Source of the DNA: Candidatus Bathyarchaeota archaeon
GTDB taxonomy: Archaea > Thermoproteota > Bathyarchaeia > 40CM-2-53-6 > RBG-13-38-9
NCBI GenBank assembly: GCA_026015185.1
Contig: JAOZGX010000036.1
Location: 1-41,963, forward strand
DNA: 41,963 nt
Direction of reading: 5' to 3'
Shown: piece after piece, positions 32,889-39,766 of the stretch
Position numbering within the stretch: the stretch's first letter is position 1
Layout of the letters: each line of letters begins with the position of its first letter
The notes under the pieces: generated by a model
Databases searched by the model: none
What the model saw: only the letters and a program-made list of their open reading frames with translations
What the model was told of the DNA's origin: nothing
Made by a program: the position numbers and the translations under genes

Positions 32889-34487
32889 TTAAGGTTCTTT
32901 AAAAAGCGGATTGTCTTGGACATAACTTTTTCCTGTCACCAAAGCTTCTCTTGCTTTTGATAATTCAATTCCTAAATAAAATGAATGTTCGGCTTTAGAG
33001 ATCAAATCTCTTTTCAATACCTCTTGATACAAGTTGAATGGATCTTTTGCTTTTAGAATAATATCTGGTTTGAAATCCTTTGATTTAAGATGGATGGCTA
33101 CAATCTTTTCATTCTTTCTATCTATCATTATTTTAAAACTGCCTTTGGGATCATGAACATTTACTAAGCTATGTTTAAATTTTTCAAATTTTTCAATATC
33201 TAACTCAAACTTATCGTCGTAGAGTTCCTCGATCCTTCGTTTTTCTTTTAATCTGAGTAAGTCCAATCCTAAATCTTTAGGCGGACTTTTTCTGATTTTA
33301 GATAGGACAGCCATATCTATTGCCGTCGAGACCTCTTTAACACATCCGCGAGTTTTATCACTTGCTTCTGTAACAAGCACTATACTAGCTTTTAACTCTG
33401 TAGCTAAAGATGCAAGTAAAAGATTCGCACCTAGAGAATCACAATCTATTAACTCTGTAACATTACCTAAACCGAAAAGAATGGGAATTTTTGGCACTTT
33501 TTCAAAAAATTCATAATATCCTATTATCGAATCCATTAGACCTGGATTGAAGGGTGATTTTAGAATAGGATCCGCGATAATCTTCTTAAATCCGATTTTT
33601 TTAGCAACATCTAAGTTCTGTGTTAGTTGCTCCACTCTTTCAGAGACTTTCTCTGAGCATGCCCCACTTTTATTAACTGGAGTAACAACAACTGGAATGT
33701 TGAGTGCAAATTTCGATATATCTTCCATATTTTGTGCATTAATACTTAAGATTAGATCTATTCCTTCATTAACTGCTACTTCTATTTCATCTACGTCACT
33801 CGTATCGATGCTAATAGGAGTGTTAACTGCTTTTCTTACAATCTTTATTATTCTTTTGACTTGATTTGGATCGCTATCTTCTGATAGCATACCGATATCT
33901 ATGATGTCTGCTCCTGATTGAACAAAATATTTGGCCGTTTCTAAAATCTTTGAATTTGTTAATAATGACGCATTTACTATTTCTGCAAGAATACGAGGTC
34001 CAAACTCTCTGTCTATCCAAAACTTGTTTGAATTATTTCCAATTGGAATTCCAATACCCGCTTTGATTTTATTCTTTTCTTGCTCCTTAAATTTAACAAG
34101 TTCACCTAGGATTAGCCTCTTTAATTTCTTAGTCATCAATTCACAAGCTGGAATTGTAGTGGATAATTCATCCTCACCTAAATTATTCAAGACAAACGGT
34201 AAATCAGCTGCATATTTGGGTCCTTTATATACAGGTATTTCTATCTCAGCGGTAATTATTTTTGAATCTCCAAATGCTAATCCAGGAATAATTATAAAAT
34301 CAATATTTTTTAGATTCTTGGATTTTAGAGATTTGGCTATGAATTTTGTATTCATAAGTGCAGCTACTTGTATTGGCAATGATATTACTTGTGATTGTAC
34401 ATTGCACTTAGATACATATTCTTCTACTACTTCGTAGGCTAAAGTTCCTGTAATGATTAGCAATTTTTTTTTGGATAGGGGATTCAA
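32889..34487 (-). CDS. Dihydropteroate-synthase-like protein, H4MPT pathway
   Basis: A 532-residue protein of the archaeal DHPS-related family (as in MJ0301): an N-terminal domain of about 150 residues (KKLLIITGTLAYEVVEEYV ... IIPGLAFGD), a DHPS-like TIM barrel (about 170-420, with ADIIDIGMLSED, PISIDTSDVDE and ILVTEASDKTRG), and a C-terminal domain. In methanopterin synthesis it would join the hydroxymethylpterin diphosphate to the ribofuranosyl aminobenzene/phenol unit. It starts with TTG 34487, two bases after the stop of the RFAP synthase gene, so it belongs to the same operon. Its position next to RFAP synthase supports the role strongly. Confidence 0.93.
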   Translation of the reverse strand: MNPLSKKKLLIITGTLAYEVVEEYVSKCNVQSQVISLPIQVAALMNTKFIAKSLKSKNLKNIDFIIIPGLAFGDSKIITAEIEIPVYKGPKYAADLPFVLNNLGEDELSTTIPACELMTKKLKRLILGELVKFKEQEKNKIKAGIGIPIGNNSNKFWIDREFGPRILAEIVNASLLTNSKILETAKYFVQSGADIIDIGMLSEDSDPNQVKRIIKIVRKAVNTPISIDTSDVDEIEVAVNEGIDLILSINAQNMEDISKFALNIPVVVTPVNKSGACSEKVSERVEQLTQNLDVAKKIGFKKIIADPILKSPFNPGLMDSIIGYYEFFEKVPKIPILFGLGNVTELIDCDSLGANLLLASLATELKASIVLVTEASDKTRGCVKEVSTAIDMAVLSKIRKSPPKDLGLDLLRLKEKRRIEELYDDKFELDIEKFEKFKHSLVNVHDPKGSFKIMIDRKNEKIVAIHLKSKDFKPDIILKAKDPFNLYQEVLKRDLISKAEHSFYLGIELSKAREALVTGKSYVQDNPLFKEP

Positions 34488-34489
34488 TT

Positions 34490-35476
34490 TTATTCATCTA
34501 TCTCTAATTCATGTCCTTTATTATTCGCCTCTGAATAGAAGACCTCTCCTCCATTAAATTCATCTTCAAGATAGCTTCTAATCGTAGTTGAAAGTTTTCT
34601 TGCTTCTGTGACTCCTTCTACGATTCCATAAGTTGTAGGTCCAAAAGAACTTTGACCCACTCCATAAGCTCCATTATTTTTCATTAATTTTATGCATGCT
34701 TTTGTTGTTGAATGCATTAAATCACTTGTTGATTTTGCAAAACCTAATTCTTCGAGAGCTGAAATACCAGAGCCGAAATCTTCAATATCTTCTTCTAAAA
34801 TCGCTGGAAGTATCTTCATTAAAATTAATCTGCACATTTCTCCCACTTCTTGAGGAGGAATGGGACACCTTTCTTCAAATATTCTTACTTCCTTTCGTCC
34901 ATGCAAGCCTTTTTGAATATTTGGTATTGCAATTACAAATTTCCAATTTGTTGGAAATTTATATCGCATTAGAATCGGAGGCGGAGGTAATTTCGAAATA
35001 CTAGAAGGTACAAAAATATTTTCTCTTTTTATTGTCTTGAGACTGTGGCCTCCATCTAAAATAAATCCACCAGTCTGAAATGCAGCCGTACCTATTCCAG
35101 ATGTCCCTCCTCGGCCCATTATTTCGGCTAGTTGTCTTGTGCTCAATTCAATTTTATGTAATCTTGATAAAGCACTTCCAATACCTAGATAACCTTGTGT
35201 GGTAGAACCCAATCCAACATGTCTTGGTATTGTTTTCAGAATTTTTATAGTTACTTTTTCCTTCAAATTGAAATGGTTATAGAAAATTATGGCTGCTTTT
35301 TCGAATAATTCGGTTTGTTCTCCATGCACTTCTAATTCCTTACTTGGAGTAACCTCAAGTTCATAATTGGGAAAATTAAGTGCTAAACCTATACTACCAT
35401 TTATTCTGTTAAGCGAACCATTCATATCTATTAATGAGAAATGAAGTCTTGAAGGTGTTTTAACTGATACTCGCAC
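34490..35476 (-). CDS. Beta-ribofuranosylaminobenzene 5'-phosphate synthase
   Basis: A 328-residue GHMP-superfamily protein of the beta-RFAP synthase family, the committed step of tetrahydromethanopterin synthesis (PRPP plus p-hydroxy- or p-aminobenzoate). The N-terminus VKTPSRLHFSLIDMNG and the glycine-rich loop PRHVGLGSTTQGYLGIGSA (84-102) are family hallmarks; GRGGTSGIGTAAF follows. Start GTG 35476, seven bases after GGAGG, overlapping the DUF447 gene by 17 bases. It is the middle gene of the three-gene operon DUF447, RFAP synthase, DHPS-like. Confidence 0.94.
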   Translation of the reverse strand: MRVSVKTPSRLHFSLIDMNGSLNRINGSIGLALNFPNYELEVTPSKELEVHGEQTELFEKAAIIFYNHFNLKEKVTIKILKTIPRHVGLGSTTQGYLGIGSALSRLHKIELSTRQLAEIMGRGGTSGIGTAAFQTGGFILDGGHSLKTIKRENIFVPSSISKLPPPPILMRYKFPTNWKFVIAIPNIQKGLHGRKEVRIFEERCPIPPQEVGEMCRLILMKILPAILEEDIEDFGSGISALEELGFAKSTSDLMHSTTKACIKLMKNNGAYGVGQSSFGPTTYGIVEGVTEARKLSTTIRSYLEDEFNGGEVFYSEANNKGHELEIDE

Positions 35477-36119
35477 TGTTTTTCCTCCATTTCTCGCATT
35501 GGTTTATCAAGTCTTGCATAATTTTTGAATAAATAGAATTGGATGATACTCTTTTTATGAGGTTTTCATAATGCTTAACTAATGCTAGTAATTCATCTGC
35601 TTTTTCATACTCTCTCTCAGCAACAAATACTTTGATTCTTGTAGTATGTATTATCGATTCTATAGTCGCGAACAATGCTCTTGTGTAAGGTATTGATTTT
35701 ACATCGTTTTTTTCAATGTGAATTATTCTACACTTGAAAATGGTTTTTGTTTTAGTTTCCTCTATTACTTCAACTAAAAACTCCAAGTTGAAATTGGCCT
35801 CTCTAATAAGAGGTGCTTGGACTTTATGTGACTTTTGAAATGTAATTTTAGATAGCATTCTTTCAGGATTTTCTTCTTTTAGTGCAGTATAATAGAAAAC
35901 CTCAGCATCGTATGTAACGTTGGCTACTCCACATTTATGATCTATTAAATTTTGAAGAGTTTTTGAACCTTTATACATTTCAAGTTGAAATTTGTCTGGA
36001 TCTAGAAATTTTAAACCCATAGGTGCAGCGTTAGGCTTTTTATTCAAGTCATATGTGGATACTATTACTTCGTATATGCATCTATTTACTAAGTTTAAGT
36101 AGTCTATCTGCAATTCCAT
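35460..36119 (-). CDS. DUF447 protein, linked to H4MPT synthesis
   Basis: A 219-residue protein with a flavin-reductase-like split barrel (YEVIVSTYDLNKKPNAAPMGLKFLDPDKF; KGSKTLQNLIDHKCGVANVTYDAEVFYY) and a helical C-terminus. DUF447 genes are found beside RFAP synthase and H4MPT genes in archaea and in methylotrophic bacteria, so a part in H4MPT or its precursor is implied; the exact reaction is unproven. Start ATG 36119. Its 3' end overlaps the RFAP synthase start, indicating translational coupling. Confidence 0.9.
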   Translation of the reverse strand: MELQIDYLNLVNRCIYEVIVSTYDLNKKPNAAPMGLKFLDPDKFQLEMYKGSKTLQNLIDHKCGVANVTYDAEVFYYTALKEENPERMLSKITFQKSHKVQAPLIREANFNLEFLVEVIEETKTKTIFKCRIIHIEKNDVKSIPYTRALFATIESIIHTTRIKVFVAEREYEKADELLALVKHYENLIKRVSSNSIYSKIMQDLINQCEKWRKNSASIS

Positions 36120-36422
36120 TAATATCCATTATGCTTTTAGTTAGAATAGTAAATTTTGTAATAGCTAATACTAAAGGGATAACAAATCTGTAAATTCTAT
36201 GGTGTAAATATCACTTTTTAAGGTTTGACAAAAGTTTTAAATATGCAACTGAAGGGCCGACCAAAAACATTCTTCCTTTGCTTTAATCTGATATAGCGCG
36301 CGCGCTGATCTCCATCGAATAACCTTTTGATTGGATTCAGATTTATTTGGTTTTTTTGTTTCTCTTTGCTTGAGACAATTTCTCGAACCTACCTTATATC
36401 ATGATCTAGCACATATTTGGTG
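36120..36422. other. Gene-free gap between H4MPT operon and membrane gene
   Basis: 303 bases without a gene I can support. It holds the promoter region of the H4MPT operon at the left (A/T-rich with a TTTTAAATAT stretch near 36232) and the palindrome AGCGCGCGCGCT at 36295-36306. The gene to the right (36423) ends here, so the palindrome is near its 3' end. Confidence 0.6.
36295..36306. repeat. AGCGCGCGCGCT palindrome
   Basis: A perfect 12-base palindrome of alternating C and G, preceded by ATAT, in A/T-rich DNA. It is identical to 39670-39681 and close to 20059-20070. Alternating CG could adopt Z-form DNA; function unknown. Confidence 0.55.
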
Positions 36423-36818
36423 TTAGCTCTTAGGTCTTGACAACAATGCAAGTGCGCCACCAATGATACCTAGTATCGCACCGATAAGGAAGCCACCCAT
36501 AGATCCTCCCACAAGACTAAAGATTGAGAAGATCAGTATCATGGTCCCCCAAACAATACAGCACTTGCGTAGGCCTTCATCAGCTTCTCCAGGACGAATT
36601 TTAAGCATGATGGCAGAATACAATACAATTATCCCTGATATTAATCCAAGAATCCACGTTACTGTCATTATGCCATGACTTTGCCGTCCCATCATGCCAA
36701 CTATTCCACCTGTCAACCAAGTCCCCCACATCTTGGTATAGAGGCTACCCAGAATAATCAAGATACCCGCGATTATTGAAACGATATAAGCTGTTTTCAG
36801 TTTAATAGTTTCTGACAT
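36423..36818 (-). CDS. Four-helix membrane protein, DUF4064-like
   Basis: A 131-residue protein with four hydrophobic segments: TAYIVSIIAGILIILGSL, TVTWILGLISGIIVLYSAI, CIVWGTMILIFSIFSLVG and FLIGAILGIIGGALAL. The glycine/alanine-rich last helix and the size fit the small DUF4064-type archaeal membrane families, which have no assigned function. Start ATG 36818 with GAGGT nearby. The gene looks more G/C-rich than the H4MPT operon beside it. It might be of foreign origin, a view based on composition by eye. Confidence 0.75.
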   Translation of the reverse strand: MSETIKLKTAYIVSIIAGILIILGSLYTKMWGTWLTGGIVGMMGRQSHGIMTVTWILGLISGIIVLYSAIMLKIRPGEADEGLRKCCIVWGTMILIFSIFSLVGGSMGGFLIGAILGIIGGALALLSRPKS

Positions 36819-36917
36819 TTTTTACCTCAATAATGACTTCAGTGTACAAAATATAAAACTTGACTACCATTGTTAATAGCTCAACCAACATATGACTTTT
36901 CGATATAGAGCGCGTAT

Positions 36918-37451
36918 TTATCGATGCGTACTTGCATGTTTTTTTAAATCTTGTAACTTTTCAAATTGCTTTTTACAGTTAGGACACTTGAAGAACTGTT
37001 TAGGAGGATTAATTATATCAATAGGTTGTGGCAGCAAATTTCTAAATATAAATTTGTATTCCACTATCGCCTGTGCCTTAATAATAGTTAACGCAAGAAT
37101 TAGGACATATATTAAACCAATTAGATATTCTGAAATAATTTTTGAAAAGTGAATAAGAGGAAGGCCTTGTAAGATAAAAAGATCATAAGAGACTGCTATA
37201 AACATAGTTAAAAAAGATACAAGATACACATTTCCTCTCCTTACCAATAGAAAAATGGCAGGAATAAATCCCCATATAGCCCCGCCCCAACTGAAATTCT
37301 GGAACCATTGTAATGATACATTGATCTGAGTTGTGAAATCTATTACAGCTAATAGGTATTTAACTACAGCAACTCCTAAAGCTCCGAGAAATCCTCCAAA
37401 AAATGGGATTGCGATGCAAAAAATGGTAGATGGCTTATTGGAACCTATCAT
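36918..37451 (-). CDS. Membrane protein ending in a C2H2 zinc finger
   Basis: A 177-residue protein with four hydrophobic segments (about residues 10-34, 50-67, 75-95 and 105-125), a linker, and a classical C2H2 finger at the very C-terminus: Cys156-x2-Cys159-x12-His172-x3-His176, with the core Phe163 and Leu169 in place (KCPNCKKQFEKLQDLKKHAS). By the positive-inside rule the finger should be cytoplasmic. Such fingers bind DNA, RNA or protein; the tie to a membrane is unusual. Start ATG 37451. Function unknown; I recognise only the finger. Confidence 0.78.
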   Translation of the reverse strand: MIGSNKPSTIFCIAIPFFGGFLGALGVAVVKYLLAVIDFTTQINVSLQWFQNFSWGGAIWGFIPAIFLLVRRGNVYLVSFLTMFIAVSYDLFILQGLPLIHFSKIISEYLIGLIYVLILALTIIKAQAIVEYKFIFRNLLPQPIDIINPPKQFFKCPNCKKQFEKLQDLKKHASTHR

Positions 37452-37612
37452 TACTTTTTCTAAAATAAATTATGTGTTAAATAATTAAAAAATGGTAGTG
37501 TTATTAATTGTGTGTGTGCGCACCAAGGTACCCGATGACGACGAAAAATTCTAAAATTGATTCTACATATACACTTTAGCACGCGTTTAAACTACGACAA
37601 TTGGTGAAGAGA

Positions 37613-38506
37613 ATGAAAGCGATTATAGTCTCAAAATACGGGCCACCAGAAGGTCTTCAGCTAAAAGATGTAGAGAAGCCAACACCAAAGGCTAATGAAG
37701 TTCTGATTAAAATTCATGCAACAACAGTGACAAAAGGGGACGTGATACTTCGAAGTCTCTCATTCCCTGTCAGACTAGTGTTTCGTCTTGTGTTTGGCCT
37801 TGGAAAAAACAGAATACTCGGACATGAGCTCGCTGGGGAAATTGAAGCAGTAGGCAAAGATGTTACACTGTTCAAGAAAGGGGACCAAGTTTTTGCATCT
37901 GCTGGTATGAGAGGGGGTGCTCATGCAGAGTACATATCTCTGCCTGAAGACGGGATACTGGCAATAAAACCGACTACTATGACCTTTGAGGAAGCTGCTG
38001 CAGTTCCTGTTGGGGGACTTACAGCATTGGGTATTCTTAGGAAAGGAAACATTCAGAGTGGAAAGAGAACCCTCATCTATGGAGCTTCTGGAAGTGTAGG
38101 TTCTTATGCTGTACAGATTGCCAAGTATTTTGGAGCTGAAGTTACGGGCGTCTGCAGCACAGCGAACTTAGAATGGGTGAAAGATCTGGGAGCTGAAAAG
38201 GTAATCGACTACACGAAAGAGGATTTTACTGAAAGCGGTGAGACCTATGATGTTATTTTTGACGCCGTTAGCAAGATTTCGTCATCACACAGTAAAAAAT
38301 CACTAAGGGAGAAGGGGATCTTTCTTTCCACCAAATCTTCAGTAAAGGAAAAGGCCGAAGAACTAATCTTCCTCAAAGAGCTTGTTGAAGCTGGGAAGAT
38401 CAAAGCAGTCATAGATAGACGCTATCCCTTGGAACAGATTGTCAAGGCGCACCGCTATGTTGACACAGGGCACAAAAAGGGAAATGTAGTCATAACTTTG
38501 AAGTAG
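37613..38506 (+). CDS. Zinc-independent MDR dehydrogenase, internally shortened
   Basis: A 297-residue quinone-oxidoreductase/zinc-free alcohol dehydrogenase type protein. GroES-like part: [47 protein letters not shown]; Rossmann part: [30 protein letters not shown]; end: [29 protein letters not shown]. Close family members are about 325-330 residues; here the text goes from KGIFLST directly to [21 protein letters not shown], so about 30 hydrophobic residues are missing in frame. The start is ATG 37613, after GGTGA; a frame from 37601 is longer but lacks a site. G/C content is visibly above the neighbourhood. It may retain partial activity or be decaying. Confidence 0.85.
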   Translation: MKAIIVSKYGPPEGLQLKDVEKPTPKANEVLIKIHATTVTKGDVILRSLSFPVRLVFRLVFGLGKNRILGHELAGEIEAVGKDVTLFKKGDQVFASAGMRGGAHAEYISLPEDGILAIKPTTMTFEEAAAVPVGGLTALGILRKGNIQSGKRTLIYGASGSVGSYAVQIAKYFGAEVTGVCSTANLEWVKDLGAEKVIDYTKEDFTESGETYDVIFDAVSKISSSHSKKSLREKGIFLSTKSSVKEKAEELIFLKELVEAGKIKAVIDRRYPLEQIVKAHRYVDTGHKKGNVVITLK

Positions 38507-38522
38507 AATAACAAAACCAAAC

Positions 38523-39344
38523 TTATTCTTTCTTCTTGAACTTGAATTGAGATAATGTTTCAAAACCCCACAAATATGTGACAATGACAGTAGTGACGAT
38601 TATAAAGATACTGGCAATAATCGGACCTAAAGGTGAACTGTATATGGGAAGAATGTTTGCAAATGTATTATCCACTGCGTGAATTAAGATCGCGGCAAAT
38701 ACGCTTTTTCCTGTGTTGTTGAAAATCCACACGATAAGAATACGTGTTACCGCTAAATTTGTACATTGTCCTGCTATCCATAATGTACCACCTTGAAGAT
38801 TTTGAAGAGAAAGCAATGGGATGTGCCATATTGTCCATATTATCCCCAAAACAATACTAGCGTTTAAGGCGTTCCATCGTTTTTCCATTGGATCAAATGC
38901 ATATCCCTGCCATCCTACCTCTTCACCTAGAGCCATTATGAAAAATATTAGAAACAAGATTGGTGTTGCTACAACTGGAATTGGATTTTCGGGGATCGGT
39001 ATCCCTACTGAAATCATTAATCCTAATGATGAGAAGTATATGACGGGCATTAAGAAGAAGATCGGAACATACCATAATTTTCCTGTAATTCTTTTATGAT
39101 CAAATGATCTTTTCAATAATTTCTTTGCAGTATCGAGTCCATTTTCTCTGTAAGTAAGAATGAAAGCCGCTGTTATTGGGGTGAAAACCATTAATATTCC
39201 AATGGGATTCATCGGCATTTCTTCTGGTATAAATTGTGTGGTCAAGGCAGTAAGTATCCAGATTGGCAAAGAGATAAGAAAAGTCAATGCGAAAAAAGTT
39301 GTAATGTTTCTTGTCGCTTTGGTAGTTGCATTTGTGTTATTCAT
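38523..39344 (-). CDS. CPBP family intramembrane metalloprotease
   Basis: A 273-residue membrane protein of the CAAX-protease/bacteriocin-processing (CPBP) group. The motifs are GEEVGWQGYAF (Glu141, Glu142), IWTIWHIPLLSL (His174) and ILIHAVDNTF (His222, Asp225), spread over eight hydrophobic segments. It should cleave membrane-embedded or prenylated substrates, but no partner is known here. Start ATG 39344; the TATA-like part of motif copy C (39370-39386) lies about 28 bases upstream. The neighbouring MDR gene is convergent. Confidence 0.88.
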   Translation of the reverse strand: MNNTNATTKATRNITTFFALTFLISLPIWILTALTTQFIPEEMPMNPIGILMVFTPITAAFILTYRENGLDTAKKLLKRSFDHKRITGKLWYVPIFFLMPVIYFSSLGLMISVGIPIPENPIPVVATPILFLIFFIMALGEEVGWQGYAFDPMEKRWNALNASIVLGIIWTIWHIPLLSLQNLQGGTLWIAGQCTNLAVTRILIVWIFNNTGKSVFAAILIHAVDNTFANILPIYSSPLGPIIASIFIIVTTVIVTYLWGFETLSQFKFKKKE

Positions 39345-39369
39345 TTTTCTTCCCCCTTATTTTATTATA

Positions 39370-39386
39370 TGTTGTAATTAAGAATT
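39370..39386 (-). promoter_or_regulatory. Promoter element, copy C of the 17-bp motif
   Basis: Minus-strand AATTCTTAATTACAACA, 16 of 17 bases as in copies A and B, about 26 bases before ATG 39344 of the CPBP protease gene. The spacing fits a TATA element. Confidence 0.55.
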
Positions 39387-39463
39387 AATAATATCAGATT
39401 CACAATAAGTAATCATTAATCTTTTATCCCTAAATACTGAAGATAATAAAGTTAAGCCAGTAT

Positions 39464-39688
39464 GTGATATTTTTAGCAGGAGCTGTTTATACTAAAAGCC
39501 AAGTCGGTGTCATGACTGTCACATTAGCTACTATAGTTGGTATAATGTTAGGGCATGGATTTGCGTGGCTCCAAGGTTTTGCATCCCCCTTCTGGAAGTG
39601 GTTTATGCTCTTTTGCTTACTTCTACCTCTTTACATTAAATTAGTAAGACAAGCCTTCCTCTCTGGAATAGCGCGCGCGCTTTTCTGA
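39464..39688 (+). pseudogene. Truncated NQTG-type membrane protein
   Basis: A 74-residue reading frame from GTG 39464. Its text (AGAVYTKSQVGVMTVTLATI, then PLYIKLVRQAFLSGI) lines up with one unit of the tandem protein at 21262-22035: YTKSQVG with YTPNQTG, FCLLLPLYIKLVRQAF with IIGWILIPFYIKLFRPAF, in the same order and spacing. The similarity stops after SGI, exactly where the GCGCGCGCGC stretch begins, and the frame ends ARALF and TGA. It is therefore a fragment of about half a repeat unit. Whether the piece is translated is unknown; no ribosome site is convincing. Confidence 0.6.
39670..39681. repeat. AGCGCGCGCGCT palindrome at a gene break
   Basis: Second exact copy of the 12-base CG palindrome (first at 36295). 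It sits at the point where the truncated NQTG-type frame loses its similarity to the full-length relative. Confidence 0.55.
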
Positions 39689-39766
39689 ATCAATTAATCA
39701 ATGGATGAACCTGATATTTCATCCAAATACCGTAATGGAAGAATAACTTAATTTTCATTTAGTTTT

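Noticed and set aside
37503-37600. TGTGTGTGCGCAC stretch and other short CG strings before the MDR gene
   Set aside because: Short and not matching the ATAGCGCGYGCG motif closely enough to count as another copy.
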